A stretch of DNA of 64,000 nt from Phytopseudomonas dryadis. GTDB lineage: Bacteria > Pseudomonadota > Gammaproteobacteria > Pseudomonadales > Pseudomonadaceae. The stretch spans positions 186,001 to 250,000 of the forward strand of contig NZ_QJUM01000002.1 in NCBI RefSeq assembly GCF_004327355.1. Reading direction: 5' to 3'. The notes under the pieces were generated by a model. The model had not been told where the DNA came from and made no database searches. It saw nothing but the letters and a program-made list of their open reading frames with translations. This document shows positions 7,863 through 18,112 of this stretch, one piece after another. The translations under genes and the position numbers were made by a program. Numbering within the stretch: the stretch's first letter is position 1; every line of letters begins with the position of its first letter.

Positions 7863-10241
7863 CTACTTCCTTAACGTGGCGTTGAACCTTTGTTCCAGGG
7901 AGGTGAGGATATTCTGCGTCGTTGTACTCACCTCATCGTCGTTTAGAGTGCGCGATGGATGCTGCCAGGTCAAGCCAACGGCAAGGCTTTTTCTAAGCGG
8001 ATCAATACCTTTACCGTGATAAACATCAAATAACCTGAGGTCTGTCAGCCATTCCCCGGCCGTTTGGCGAATATCGGCGAGCAGCTGCTGCGCCGGCACG
8101 TCACGATCGACCAGCAATGCCAGATCGCGCCGCACTTCCGGGAAGCGCGAAAGCTCCTGGAAGGCTGGCATGCGCCCTGCGCTGATTTCGGCCAGCACCA
8201 GTTCGAACAGGTACAGTGGCTGATCCAGGCCCAGCGCCTTGCTCAACTCGGGATGCAAGGCACCGAGGAAACCGATCAGCCGCCCGTCGCGCTCGATACG
8301 CGCGGTCTGCCCCGGATGCAGGGCGGCATGCTCGCCGGGTACGAAGCTGAAGCTGTCGCCCGCGCCGGCGGCCGCCAGCAGGGCTTCGACGTCGGCTTTG
8401 GCATCGTAGAAATCGATACCGTCACGGCCATGGGCCCAGCTTTCCGGCAGGCGGTTGCCAGTGATCACCCCGGCGAGCATGGGCTCCTGCTTCAGTTCAT
8501 CCAGCTGACCGACGAAACGCAGCCCGCTTTCGAACAGGCGCACGCGGGTCTGCTGGCGGTTGAGGTTGTGCTCGACGGCCTTGACCAGGCCCGGCCACAA
8601 CGAGGCGCGCATGGCGGCCATGTCGGCGGAGATCGGGTTGGCCAGCATCAGCGGTTCGACGCCAGGACTGAACAGTTCGAACAGTTTCGGATCGATGAAG
8701 CTGTAGGTGATGGCTTCCTGATAACCACGGGCAACCAGCAGGCGGCGCAAGGCCGGCAGATCGACCACGGCCTCGGCCTTGCTCTGCGGCGCCAGGCGCG
8801 CCTGCGGGTAGCGCACCGGCAGGCGGTTATAGCCATACAGGCGCGCCAGCTCTTCGATCAGGTCGACCTCGAGGCTGATGTCGAAGCGGTGGCTGGGCAC
8901 GCTCACCTGCCACTGCCCGGCGGACTGTACCTCGACACCCAGACCCAGGGCCGTCAGCAGGTCGACGACCATGGCATCTTCCAGCTTGAGGCCGAGCATC
9001 TGCTCGATGCGTTCGGCGCGCAGGCTGATCGGCGCGACGCTGGGCAGTTGGGCCGGGTCGACGGCTTCAATGATCGGGCCGGCTTCACCACCGACGATCT
9101 CCAGCAGCAGCGCGGTGCCGCGCTCCATGGCCTCACGCGCCAGCCGCCAATCCACACCGCGTTCGAAGCGGTGCGAGGAGTCGGTGTGCAGGCCGTAGGA
9201 GCGGGCCTTGCCGGCGATGGCGATGGTGTCGAAGAAGGCGCTTTCCAGGAACAGGTCACGGGTCTTGTCGCTGACGCCGCTGTGCTCGCCGCCCATGACG
9301 CCGGCAATCGCCAGAGCGCGCTGGTGGTCGGCGATGACCAGGGTGTCGGCACGCAAGGTGACTTCCTGGCCATCGAGCAAGACCAGCTTCTCGCCCTCCT
9401 CGGCCATGCGCACGCGGATGCCGCCATTGATCTCGTCGAGGTCGAAGGCGTGCATCGGCTGACCGAGTTCGAGCATGACGTAGTTGGTCACGTCCACGGC
9501 GGCATCGATGCTGCGCACATCGGCACGGCGCAGGCGCTCGACCATCCACTGCGGCGTCGGCCGTGACAGGTCGACGTTGCGCACCACGCGACCCAGGTAG
9601 CGCGGGCATGCCTGGGCAGCCAGCACTTCGACCGGACGCACCTCGTCATGGGCCACGGCCACCTCGGCGATGACCGGACGAGTCACTGCAGTGGCGTACA
9701 GCGCGCCGACTTCACGGGCCAGGCCCGCCAGGGACAGGCAGTCGCCGCGGTTGGGCGTGAGGTCGACTTCGATGCTGACATCATCCAGACCCAGGTAGGC
9801 GCGAATGTCCTGGCCAACCGGCGCGTCGGCCGGCAGCTCCATGAGCCCGTCATGGTCTTCGCTGAGCTGCAGCTCGGAAGCCGAGCAGAGCATGCCGTTG
9901 GACTCGACGCCACGCAGCTTGGCCTTCTTGATCTTGAAGTCGCCGGGCAGCTCGGCGCCGATCATGGCGAACGGAATCTTCAGACCGGGGCGCACGTTCG
10001 GGGCGCCACACACGACCTGGAAGGTCTCGCTGCCGTTGCTGACCTGGCACACGCGCAGCTTGTCGGCATCGGGGTGCTGCTCGGTGCTCAGCACCTCGCC
10101 GACCACCACGCCGCTGAAGGCGCCGGCGACCGGGGTGACGCTGTCGACCTCAAGGCCGGCCATGGACAGGCGCGCCACCAACTCGTCACGGGAAACCTGC
10201 GGGCTGACCCAGCTGCGCAGCCACTGTTCACTGAATTTCAT
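7863..10241 (-). CDS. pheT: Phenylalanyl-tRNA synthetase beta subunit
   Basis: A 792-residue protein of the normal bacterial PheT length. An EMAP-type tRNA-binding domain lies near residues 40-150, followed by the B3/B4 editing region and B5 domain, then the catalytic-like core and a C-terminal FDX-ACB anticodon-binding domain in the last ~95 residues. It pairs with PheS as an alpha2-beta2 enzyme that charges tRNA-Phe and edits mischarged Tyr-tRNA-Phe. The ATG at 10241 follows an AGGAG site. It lies 46 bases after pheS and is immediately followed by ihfA. A 500-codon open frame on the opposite strand inside it is a codon-bias shadow. Confidence 0.98.
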   Translation of the reverse strand: MKFSEQWLRSWVSPQVSRDELVARLSMAGLEVDSVTPVAGAFSGVVVGEVLSTEQHPDADKLRVCQVSNGSETFQVVCGAPNVRPGLKIPFAMIGAELPGDFKIKKAKLRGVESNGMLCSASELQLSEDHDGLMELPADAPVGQDIRAYLGLDDVSIEVDLTPNRGDCLSLAGLAREVGALYATAVTRPVIAEVAVAHDEVRPVEVLAAQACPRYLGRVVRNVDLSRPTPQWMVERLRRADVRSIDAAVDVTNYVMLELGQPMHAFDLDEINGGIRVRMAEEGEKLVLLDGQEVTLRADTLVIADHQRALAIAGVMGGEHSGVSDKTRDLFLESAFFDTIAIAGKARSYGLHTDSSHRFERGVDWRLAREAMERGTALLLEIVGGEAGPIIEAVDPAQLPSVAPISLRAERIEQMLGLKLEDAMVVDLLTALGLGVEVQSAGQWQVSVPSHRFDISLEVDLIEELARLYGYNRLPVRYPQARLAPQSKAEAVVDLPALRRLLVARGYQEAITYSFIDPKLFELFSPGVEPLMLANPISADMAAMRASLWPGLVKAVEHNLNRQQTRVRLFESGLRFVGQLDELKQEPMLAGVITGNRLPESWAHGRDGIDFYDAKADVEALLAAAGAGDSFSFVPGEHAALHPGQTARIERDGRLIGFLGALHPELSKALGLDQPLYLFELVLAEISAGRMPAFQELSRFPEVRRDLALLVDRDVPAQQLLADIRQTAGEWLTDLRLFDVYHGKGIDPLRKSLAVGLTWQHPSRTLNDDEVSTTTQNILTSLEQRFNATLRK

Positions 10242-10287
10242 ACTGTCTGTTCTCCTGATCCGATTCGATTACAAAATGCGAGAGCTA

Positions 10288-11304
<1,017 letters not shown>

Positions 11305-11323
11305 TTACAGACTCCAGATACGA

Positions 11324-11357
11324 AATAGGGGAAGAGCTTGAAGGCTCTTCCCCTATT
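11324..11357 (-). promoter_or_regulatory. Strong 14-bp hairpin between rplT and pheS
   Basis: Positions 11324-11337 are an exact inverted repeat of 11344-11357 with a 6-base loop. The hairpin ends 19 bases before the pheS start and leaves the ribosome site free. Only three T residues follow it on the minus strand, so it may be a weak terminator/attenuator or an RNA-processing and stability element that sets pheS expression relative to rplT. Confidence 0.6.
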
Positions 11358-11369
11358 GGTGACGTTCAG

Positions 11370-11387
11370 CACCGGGTAAACCCGGTG
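11370..11387 (-). promoter_or_regulatory. Second hairpin after rplT
   Basis: CACCGGGT and ACCCGGTG form an 8-bp stem 13 bases after the rplT stop, just upstream of the larger hairpin. Tandem hairpins with no T tail suggest mRNA 3'-end protection or attenuation between the ribosomal-protein and synthetase parts of the block. Confidence 0.45.
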
Positions 11388-11399
11388 ATTGTCGGGGAC

Positions 11400-11756
11400 T
11401 TAAGCCAGTACGGCTTTCGCTTTCTCGACAATCGCAGCAAACGCCGCTTTTTCGTTCACTGCCAGATCAGCCAGAACCTTGCGGTCGATCTCGATCGACG
11501 CTTTCTTCAGGCCGGCGATCAGACGGCTGTAGGACAGACCGTTGGTACGCGCACCAGCGTTGATACGAGCGATCCACAGAGCGCGGAACTGACGTTTTTT
11601 CTGACGACGGTCGCGGTAGGCGTACTGGCCTGCCTTGATGACCGCTTGCTTGGCAACACGGAATACACGCGAGCGTGCGCCGTAGTAGCCTTTAGCGAGT
11701 TTCAGAATCTTCTTGTGACGCTTGCGAGCGATGACGCCGCGCTTAACACGAGCCAT
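11400..11756 (-). CDS. rplT: 50S ribosomal protein L20
   Basis: A 118-residue, very basic protein of standard L20 length, starting [16 protein letters not shown] and carrying the '[20 protein letters not shown]' region. It binds 23S rRNA early in large-subunit assembly. In enteric bacteria L20 also represses translation of rpmI-rplT; I did not identify the corresponding RNA structure here. It follows rpmI by 25 bases. Confidence 0.98.
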   Translation of the reverse strand: MARVKRGVIARKRHKKILKLAKGYYGARSRVFRVAKQAVIKAGQYAYRDRRQKKRQFRALWIARINAGARTNGLSYSRLIAGLKKASIEIDRKVLADLAVNEKAAFAAIVEKAKAVLA

Positions 11757-11781
11757 GAGTAATTTCCTCTATCTTGACCGA

Positions 11782-11976
11782 TTAACGAACGCGCAGCATG
11801 CGCGCCACTTTTGCCACGTCGGACGGGTGCACCAGGGTGCTACCACGCAGATGACGCTTACGCTTAGTGGACATCTTGGTCAGGATGTGACTCTTGAAAG
11901 CGTGCTTGTGCTTGAAGCCGGAAGCGGTTTTCAAGAAACGCTTGGCCGCACCACTCTTGGTTTTCATCTTTGGCAT
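11782..11976 (-). CDS. rpmI: 50S ribosomal protein L35
   Basis: A 64-residue basic protein, the normal L35 length, starting [17 protein letters not shown] and ending RMLRVR. It is a small structural protein of the large subunit. It sits between infC and rplT as in nearly all bacteria; the infC-rpmI gap is 60 bases. Confidence 0.98.
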   Translation of the reverse strand: MPKMKTKSGAAKRFLKTASGFKHKHAFKSHILTKMSTKRKRHLRGSTLVHPSDVAKVARMLRVR

Positions 11977-12036
11977 GTTCGGATACTCCGCATTCAGTTG
12001 ATAAACATAACCGCAAGGCCTGCCGTGCCCTGGTGG

Positions 12037-12585
12037 TTACTTCTTCTTTTTGGGGGCGATGACCATGATCAGCTGGCGTCCTTCCATCTTCGGATGCTGT
12101 TCGACGGAACCGTATTCGGCGAGGTCGGCTTCGACCCGCTTCAACAGTTCCATGCCCAGCTCCTGATGCGCCATCTCACGGCCGCGGAATCGCAAGGATA
12201 CCTTGGCCCTGTCCCCATCACTCAGGAAACGTACCAGGTTGCGCAGTTTTACCTGGTAATCCCCTTCCTCCGTCCCTGGACGAAACTTGATTTCTTTGAC
12301 CTGAACCTGTTTCTGGTTCTTCTTCGCCGCGGCAATCTGCTTCTTCTTCTCGAAGATCGACTTGCCGTAGTCCATCACGCGACAGACCGGTGGCACCGCG
12401 TCGGCAGAGATCTCAACCAGATCAAGCTTGGCTTCTTCTGCAATTCTAAGCGCTTCATCAATCGAGACGATGCCAATTTGCTCGCCGTCAGCGCCAATTA
12501 ACCGAACCTCGCGTGCCGAGATATTCTCGTTGATCGGGGCTTTCGGGGCAGCTCGTTTATCTTGTCTCATATCACGCTTAATAAT
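12037..12585 (-). CDS. infC: Translation initiation factor IF-3 (AUU start)
   Basis: A 182-residue IF-3 with both domains: the N-domain begins [13 protein letters not shown] and the C-domain ends in the basic PKKKK tail. IF-3 binds the 30S subunit and rejects non-canonical start codons. The first in-frame ATG (12570) would cut conserved N-terminal residues and has no ribosome site. Five codons upstream an ATT at 12585 lies 5 bases after GGAG, giving (M)[12 protein letters not shown], which fits the known IF-3 N-terminus. AUU starts are the known autoregulatory device of infC. The ribosome site overlaps the thrS stop codon, so the two genes are probably coupled. Confidence 0.95.
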   Translation of the reverse strand: MIKRDMRQDKRAAPKAPINENISAREVRLIGADGEQIGIVSIDEALRIAEEAKLDLVEISADAVPPVCRVMDYGKSIFEKKKQIAAAKKNQKQVQVKEIKFRPGTEEGDYQVKLRNLVRFLSDGDRAKVSLRFRGREMAHQELGMELLKRVEADLAEYGSVEQHPKMEGRQLIMVIAPKKKK

Positions 12586-12587
12586 GA

Positions 12588-14510
12588 TTACTCCAAATCT
12601 TGGCGACCACGCCGGGAAACCGCTTGCGCGAGCAATTCTGCGAATTGAGCGACGGGCATGGAGCCCAGGTCAGCACCTTCACGGGTGCGCACAGCGACAG
12701 TTTGCGTCTCAACTTCACGATCTCCGATAACCAGGAGATAGGGAACCTTGAGCAAAGTATGCTCGCGGATTTTAAAGCCTATCTTCTCGTTCCTCAAGTC
12801 GGACTTGGCACGAAAACCGCTTTGATTGAGCTTTTTTTCCACCTCGAGGGCGAAATCGGCCTGCTTGTCGGTGATATTCATCACCACCGCCTGGGTCGGC
12901 GCCAGCCAGGCCGGGAACGCACCTTCGTAGTGCTCGATCAGAATGCCGATGAAACGCTCGAACGAACCGAGGATCGCCCGGTGCAACATGACCGGAACCT
13001 TGCGGCTGTTGTCTTCGGAAACGTAGCTCGCCTCCAGACGCTGCGGCATGTTCGGATCGTACTGCAGGGTGCCGCACTGCCAGGCACGGCCGAGGCAGTC
13101 GAGCAGGGTGAATTCGATCTTCGGACCGTAGAACGCGCCCTCGCCCGGCAGGTATTCCCAGGGCAGGCCGGCATCGTTCAGGGCGTCGGCCAGGGCTGTC
13201 TCGGCGCGATCCCAGAAGGCGTCGTCGCCGACGCGCTTGGCCGGACGGGTCGACAGCTTCATCTTGATGTCGCTGAAGCCGAAGTCCGAGTAGACCTGCA
13301 GGGTCAGGCGGATGAAGTCGGCCGCCTCCTTCTTGACCTGCTCTTCGGTGCAGAAGATGTGCGCGTCGTCCTGGGTGAAGCCGCGCACACGCATGATGCC
13401 GTGCAGCGCGCCCGAGGCCTCGTTGCGGTGGCAGGAGCCGAACTCGGCCAGGCGCAGCGGCAGCTCGCGGTAGCTCTTCAGGCCCTGATTGAAGATCTGC
13501 ACGTGACACGGGCAGTTCATCGGCTTGATCGCGTAGTCGCGGCTTTCCGACTCTGTGGTGAACATGTTGTCGGCGTAGTTGCCCCAGTGCCCGGATTTCT
13601 CCCACAGCACGCGGTCGACCACCTGCGGTGTACGCACTTCCTGATAGCCGTTTTCGCGCTGCACGCCCCGCATGTACTGTTCGAGCACCTGGTAGATGGT
13701 CCAGCCATTGGGGTGCCAGAACACCATGCCCGGCGCTTCTTCCTGGGTATGGAACAGATCCAGGCGCTTGCCGATCTTGCGGTGGTCGCGCTTCTCGGCT
13801 TCTTCGATGCGCTGGATGTAGGCCGCCAGCTGCTTCTTGTCAGCCCAGGCGGTACCGTAGATGCGCTGCAACTGCTCGTTCTTGGCATCGCCACGCCAGT
13901 AGGCGCCGGACAGCTTGGTCAGCTTGAACGCTTTGAGGAAGCGGGTGTTGGGCACGTGCGGACCACGGCACATGTCTACGTACTCTTCGTGGTAGTACAG
14001 GCCCATGGCCTGCTCGTTCGGCATGTCCTCGACCAGGCGCAGCTTGTAGTCCTCGCTGCGGGAGGTGAACACCTCGATGACCTCGGCGCGCGGCGTCACC
14101 TTCTTGATGACGTCGTAGTCCTTGTCGATCAACTCCCTCATGCGCGCCTCGATGGCGGCGACGTCATCCGGCGTGAAGGGGCGTTCATAGGCGATGTCAT
14201 AATAGAAGCCATCGTCGATCACCGGGCCGATGACCATGCGCGCGGTCGGGTACAACTGCTTGACCGCGTGGCCGATCAAGTGGGCGCAGGAGTGACGAAT
14301 GATCTCCACCCCTTCCGCATCCTTGGGCGTGATGATCTGCAGGGTGGCGTCGGCTTCGATCAGGTCGCAGGCGTCGACCAGACGACCATCGACCTTGCCG
14401 GCGACGGTGGCCCTGGCCAGGCCGGCACCAATGGATTGCGCCACCTCGAGCACGGATACCGGGTGATCGAACGTACGCTGACTGCCGTCGGGAAGAGTAA
14501 TGATGGGCAT
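12588..14510 (-). CDS. thrS: Threonyl-tRNA synthetase
   Basis: A 640-residue protein, the usual length. An N-terminal TGS domain (residues 1-60) is followed by the editing domain with the HSCAH motif (H73, H77), then the class II catalytic core and a C-terminal anticodon-binding domain. It charges tRNA-Thr and removes mis-attached serine. I chose the ATG at 14510, which follows AGGAGG by 4 bases and gives the expected [10 protein letters not shown] start; a longer frame to 14552 adds 14 residues not seen in the family. It heads the infC-rpmI-rplT-pheST-ihfA block. No other gene lies in the ~290 bases upstream. Confidence 0.98.
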   Translation of the reverse strand: MPIITLPDGSQRTFDHPVSVLEVAQSIGAGLARATVAGKVDGRLVDACDLIEADATLQIITPKDAEGVEIIRHSCAHLIGHAVKQLYPTARMVIGPVIDDGFYYDIAYERPFTPDDVAAIEARMRELIDKDYDVIKKVTPRAEVIEVFTSRSEDYKLRLVEDMPNEQAMGLYYHEEYVDMCRGPHVPNTRFLKAFKLTKLSGAYWRGDAKNEQLQRIYGTAWADKKQLAAYIQRIEEAEKRDHRKIGKRLDLFHTQEEAPGMVFWHPNGWTIYQVLEQYMRGVQRENGYQEVRTPQVVDRVLWEKSGHWGNYADNMFTTESESRDYAIKPMNCPCHVQIFNQGLKSYRELPLRLAEFGSCHRNEASGALHGIMRVRGFTQDDAHIFCTEEQVKKEAADFIRLTLQVYSDFGFSDIKMKLSTRPAKRVGDDAFWDRAETALADALNDAGLPWEYLPGEGAFYGPKIEFTLLDCLGRAWQCGTLQYDPNMPQRLEASYVSEDNSRKVPVMLHRAILGSFERFIGILIEHYEGAFPAWLAPTQAVVMNITDKQADFALEVEKKLNQSGFRAKSDLRNEKIGFKIREHTLLKVPYLLVIGDREVETQTVAVRTREGADLGSMPVAQFAELLAQAVSRRGRQDLE

Positions 14511-14764
14511 GGCGCCTCCTCTCCTAGTGGTGACCTCTACCAAAGGCCACATGGGTTGGGATGAGCCAGTAAGCGATTCGGCGGCCTACCTGCCATACAG
14601 AGGCAGGAGCTGTGCAGCCGACCAAGACCGAACCGCAGTCACTGGAAGGGGTGAAACGGACTGGATGCTTTCAGAATCATGGCCGCCTGACAAGACGGTC
14701 TTTCCGGGAGTAACGCTCGCCGTCGCGACGCGACGGCCCGGAGGTGCCGCCAAGGCTGGCGGTC

Positions 14765-14796
14765 AAAAAAAATGGCCGCCGAAGCGACCATTTAAA
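14765..14796 (-). terminator. Terminator of tRNA-Val
   Basis: A stem of about 10 bp with a TTCG tetraloop (14770-14793) is followed on the minus strand by a run of eight T residues. It starts 8 bases after the tRNA 3' end and is a textbook intrinsic terminator. Confidence 0.85.
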
Positions 14797-14800
14797 AATT

Positions 14801-14877
14801 TGGTAGGCACAATTGGATTCGAACCAACGACCCCCACCATGTCAAGGTGGTGCTCTAACCAACTGAGCTATGTGCCT
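14801..14877 (-). tRNA. tRNA-Val: tRNA-Val (anticodon GAC)
   Basis: A 77-base cloverleaf on the minus strand with encoded CCA. The acceptor AGGCACA pairs with TGTGCCT. The anticodon stem CCACC/GGTGG encloses the loop TTGACAT, anticodon GAC. The T arm contains GTTCGAATC. It reads valine codons GUC/GUU. Confidence 0.96.
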
Positions 14878-14890
14878 GCTGTGGGTGCGC

Positions 14891-14918
14891 ATTCTACGGA
14901 GGCGCGCAAAAGAGTCAA
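14891..14918 (-). promoter_or_regulatory. Sigma-70 promoter of tRNA-Val
   Basis: On the minus strand TTGACT and TAGAAT are separated by 16 bases, ending about 14 bases before the mature tRNA 5' end. Both hexamers are close to consensus and the position fits a stable-RNA promoter. Confidence 0.7.
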
Positions 14919-15111
14919 CACCTTTTTTCCCTAACTGACTGAATAAATGAATTTTTTACAGATATGCCGCAGGCGCTCGGGAGCTCCGGCGAGGCAAACC
15001 CGGGTGCGCTGAACGGCAGCGCCTGGATGGCTGGCGGGACGCCACTAGCCGACCCTGGGGGACTCGGGTAGCATCCCGGCAATCGTAAAAAATTCGGAAC
15101 AGGGTTGCAGA

Positions 15112-16395
15112 ATGACGCACACGGCCTATCCCCACTCCTATTACGCCGCCTCGGCCAACGCCGCGCCGCCGCGCCCGCCTCTGGAAGGCGAAGTGGAAAC
15201 CGATGTGTGCATCATCGGCGCCGGCTACACCGGCCTGTCCACCGCCCTGTTCCTGCTGGAAAACGGCATGCGCGTGCACATCGTCGAAGCGGCCAGGGTC
15301 GGCTTCGGTGCCTCGGGGCGCAATGGCGGGCAGATCGTCAACAGCTACAGCCGCGACATCGACACCATCGAACGCACGGTCGGCGCCCGCGAGGCGCAAC
15401 TGCTCGGGCAGATGGCCTTCGAGGGCGGACGCATCATTCGTCAGCGCATCGCCACCTACGGTATCCAGTGCGACCTGAAGGATGGCGGGGTCTTCGCCGC
15501 CATCACGGCCAAGCAGATGAAGCACCTGGAAGCGCAGAAGCGGCTGTGGGAACGCTACGGCCATACCCAGCTGGAGCTGCTGGACGGCACGCGCATTCGC
15601 CAGGTGGTGGCGACGGATCGCTACCTCGGCGGCATGCTGGACATGAGCGGCGGGCATATCCATCCGCTCAACCTGGCCCTGGGCGAAGCCGCGGCCGTGG
15701 AGTCCCTGGGCGGCATCATTCACGAGCAGACGCCGGCAGTGCGCATCGAGCGCGGCGCCAGCCCGGTGGTGCATACGCCCCAGGGCCGCATCAGAACGAA
15801 GTTCGTGGTGGTCGCGGGCAATGCCTACCTCGGCAACCTGGTGCCGGAACTGGCGGCCAAGTCCATGCCCTGCGGCACCCAGGTGATCACCACCGAGCCG
15901 CTGCCGGACGAACTGGCCAGCAGCCTGCTGCCTCAGGATTACTGCGTCGAGGACTGCAACTACCTGCTCGACTACTATCGCCTGAGCGCCGACAAGCGCC
16001 TGATCTTCGGTGGCGGCGTGGTCTACGGCGCACGGGACCCGGCCAATATCGAAGCGATGGTGCGGCCGAACCTGCTCAAGACCTTCCCGCAACTCAGGGA
16101 GGTGAAGATCGACTACGCCTGGACGGGCAATTTCCTCCTCACCCTGTCGCGCCTGCCCCAGGTCGGGCGCATCGGCGACAACATCTATTACTCCCAGGGC
16201 TGCAGCGGCCACGGCGTGACCTACACCCACCTGGCCGGCAAGGTGCTGGCCGAGGCCCTGCGCGGCCAGGCCGAGCGCTTCGATGCCTTCGCCGGCCTGC
16301 CCCACTACCCCTTCCCCGGCGGCCAGTTGCTGCGGGTACCGCTCAGCGCCCTGGGCGCCTGGTACTACAGCCTGCGCGACAAGCTCGGCTTCTGA
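15112..16395 (+). CDS. FAD-dependent amine oxidoreductase, PuuB/PauB-like (gamma-glutamylputrescine oxidase family)
   Basis: A 427-residue flavoprotein of the DAO superfamily. After a ~30-residue lead comes the dinucleotide-binding motif 'VCIIGAGYTGLSTAL', then the 'GFGASGRNGGQI' segment typical of glycine/sarcosine/gamma-glutamylputrescine oxidases. A C-terminal 'YYSQGCSGHGVTYTHLAGK' closes the FAD site. Family members oxidise gamma-glutamylated polyamines or secondary amines in the cytoplasm, producing an aldehyde and H2O2. Length and motifs favour PuuB/PauB over sarcosine oxidase. No other polyamine gene is beside it, so the exact substrate is open. A strong terminator follows the gene. 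Confidence 0.8.
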   Translation: MTHTAYPHSYYAASANAAPPRPPLEGEVETDVCIIGAGYTGLSTALFLLENGMRVHIVEAARVGFGASGRNGGQIVNSYSRDIDTIERTVGAREAQLLGQMAFEGGRIIRQRIATYGIQCDLKDGGVFAAITAKQMKHLEAQKRLWERYGHTQLELLDGTRIRQVVATDRYLGGMLDMSGGHIHPLNLALGEAAAVESLGGIIHEQTPAVRIERGASPVVHTPQGRIRTKFVVVAGNAYLGNLVPELAAKSMPCGTQVITTEPLPDELASSLLPQDYCVEDCNYLLDYYRLSADKRLIFGGGVVYGARDPANIEAMVRPNLLKTFPQLREVKIDYAWTGNFLLTLSRLPQVGRIGDNIYYSQGCSGHGVTYTHLAGKVLAEALRGQAERFDAFAGLPHYPFPGGQLLRVPLSALGAWYYSLRDKLGF

Positions 16396-16412
16396 TCAGC
16401 CAGCCACGATGA

Positions 16413-16440
16413 AAAACGGCGCTCCTGGGAGCGCCGTTTT
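16413..16440. terminator. Bidirectional intrinsic terminator
   Basis: A perfect 13-bp inverted repeat (AAAACGGCGCTCC and its complement) with a 2-base loop sits between the oxidoreductase and the convergent peptidase gene. A-rich and T-rich ends allow termination from both sides. Confidence 0.85.
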
Positions 16441-16460
16441 GCATGGTGCGGATAGGGCAA

Positions 16461-17423
16461 TCACTGCGCAGGACAGGCCACCGGCAGCGCGCACTGCTCC
16501 GTCGTCGCTGCGCCTTGCGTGCCGATGACGCTGAAGCGCTGATCATCCGGTGCCAGGCGCTGGGCACACTGCCGTGCCGCCTGGGCGCTGTCGCGGCAGC
16601 CGCGCTCATCCAGCACCTGGGACAGGTTGAACCAGCCCGCGGCGAAGTCGGGCTGGCGCGTCACGCTCTCGCGCAACGCCGTTTCGGCACCGCGCGCATC
16701 GTCACCGGCATAGCGGCTGTTGGCCAGGGCGAACCAGCCCAGCGCCTGCTCCGGCCATTGCCGGGTGGCGGTGCGATAGGCACGCTGCGCCACATCCTTG
16801 CGCCCCACCTCTTCCAGGTCGTTGGCGGCCTTGAGCCAGGGCGTCAGTTCGGCGGTGGCCGGCAGGGTCTCCGGCGGCACGGTCAGTACCGCCCAACGCC
16901 CGCCGCGGGCCCAGGTCTTGTCGAAGCTGGCGAATTCGGTCACCCAGCGTCGTGTGGTGCCCGAGCGCAGGATCAGCTTCCGTTCGCGGCGGTCATAGCC
17001 GACCACTACCGCGAAGTGCCACTGCGGGTACCAGTCGAACGCCAGGTTCTGCAGTACCAGCACCGGATTGCCCGCCGCGACCTCGGCCAGTATGGCATCG
17101 AGTTGCGGCTTGAGCGGATAGACCAGCATGTCATGGGCGCGGGCCGCCGCGACCATCTCCACCTGCAGGCTGCCTTCGCGGCCAGGGAGATAGACCTGAT
17201 CCTTGAGGTAGCCCGGGCTGGTCAGCACACCGCGCTGGTTGAGCATGGTCGCCAGCGCGGCCGGGCCACACTGGTAGGCGGTCTGCGGGAAGAAGGGAAC
17301 GCTGCTGAGTTCGACCCGCTCGGGCAGGCGCTCGGCCTCCGGTGTCAACACCGGAGACCTCGCGCATGCGCTGAGCAGGACAATCAGAAGTGAAGCGAGT
17401 AGCGGTCTTAGCGATTTATGCAT
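16461..17423 (-). CDS. PA2778-family C39-like cysteine peptidase lipoprotein with TPR tail
   Basis: A 320-residue predicted lipoprotein. A signal peptide ends in the lipobox LLSAC (Cys20). A papain/C39-like peptidase domain follows with 'QTAYQCGPAAL' (Cys52) and 'WHFAVVVGYD' (His136). The C-terminal third contains TPR-like helices ('WPEQALGWFALANSRY', 'PDFAAGWFNLSQVL'). It resembles the PA2778 family. The C39 fold is known for cleaving double-glycine leader peptides, but here the domain faces the periplasm, so the substrate is unknown. The start overlaps the stop of the upstream PA2779-like gene by 16 bp, so they form one unit. Confidence 0.8.
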   Translation of the reverse strand: MHKSLRPLLASLLIVLLSACARSPVLTPEAERLPERVELSSVPFFPQTAYQCGPAALATMLNQRGVLTSPGYLKDQVYLPGREGSLQVEMVAAARAHDMLVYPLKPQLDAILAEVAAGNPVLVLQNLAFDWYPQWHFAVVVGYDRRERKLILRSGTTRRWVTEFASFDKTWARGGRWAVLTVPPETLPATAELTPWLKAANDLEEVGRKDVAQRAYRTATRQWPEQALGWFALANSRYAGDDARGAETALRESVTRQPDFAAGWFNLSQVLDERGCRDSAQAARQCAQRLAPDDQRFSVIGTQGAATTEQCALPVACPAQ

Positions 17424-17809
17424 TTCACGAAACTGAAGAGGTTGGTGGCGCAGAGCATATCGGTGATGATGAAGATCACCAAGAACAACACGATCACGCC
17501 AAGCACACCGGCGCCCGCCGGGGCCTCGGACAGTTGCTGGTTGAATTGCGCCAGTTCGGCGCTGGTCAGGTTGTTGATGCGGTTTTCCACCTGGTCGCGC
17601 TCGACGCCCATGGCGAGCAGTTTGTCCTTGACCTGCTGGTCATCGAGCATGGCGATCAACTGCTGACGATCGACCTGCTGCTGATGCTCGGTCAAAACCT
17701 CGCCGGTACCGATCATCGCGGCATTGGCGAGTGGAACCTGAACGACCATCAGGACATGGAACACTGCCAACATGGCAGCCAGACGACGAAAGAACGAGGA
17801 TTGAGTCAT
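17408..17809 (-). CDS. PA2779-family small membrane protein
   Basis: A 133-residue protein with an N-terminal hydrophobic segment (about residues 12-30), a helical middle rich in Gln, Asp and Glu, and a second strongly hydrophobic helix near residues 100-118 ('GVLGVIVLFLVIFIITD'). It resembles the PA2779 family, found next to PA2778-type lipoprotein peptidases. A good AAGGAG site lies 8 bases before the ATG at 17809. Function is unknown; a membrane partner or substrate of the overlapping peptidase is the natural guess. A MITE-like element begins 26 bases upstream of its start, so it may have lost or changed its promoter. Confidence 0.75.
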   Translation of the reverse strand: MTQSSFFRRLAAMLAVFHVLMVVQVPLANAAMIGTGEVLTEHQQQVDRQQLIAMLDDQQVKDKLLAMGVERDQVENRINNLTSAELAQFNQQLSEAPAGAGVLGVIVLFLVIFIITDMLCATNLFSFVKCINR

Positions 17810-17834
17810 TGTGATATCTCCTTATCAACCACTA

Positions 17835-18112
17835 GGGTCTGTTGACGTTTCAGCGCAAGCCGCGTTGCTGCGCAAAATCTCGCCAGGCCGGGCGGCGATC
17901 CGCTAGGCGGAGGACGCCGGGAATGGCGTTCCCTTGCCAAGTCCTCCAACAACGCATGGCGAGATTTCCCACGCAACCCGCAGGGCCGGGTCCGTTTTGC
18001 CGCGAATGCTGCGTTTCTCGACGCTCATTTGGAACACCAAACTTCGCGTCTCGTGCCTTGCCTCGCGACAAAACGGGCTCCGGCGCGGTCGTGCTGAAAC
18101 GTCAACAGACCC
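17835..18112. mobile_element. 278-bp MITE-like element with perfect 20-bp terminal inverted repeats
   Basis: The left end GGGTCTGTTGACGTTTCAGC is repeated exactly in inverted form at 18093-18112. The element is flanked on both sides by TA, consistent with a TA target duplication as made by IS630/Tc1 and some IS5-group elements. No transposase is encoded; an inner imperfect inverted repeat (around AAATCTCGCC) gives further secondary structure. A shorter hairpin sharing the same end sequence occurs at 46807-46845. Confidence 0.85.

Noticed and set aside
8064..9566. 500-codon open frame antisense to pheT
   Set aside because: Gln/His/Ala-rich shadow translation with no family likeness; pheT is certain on the other strand.
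12600..14564. 654-codon open frame antisense to thrS
   Set aside because: It mirrors thrS over its full length, has no ribosome site and no recognisable domain.
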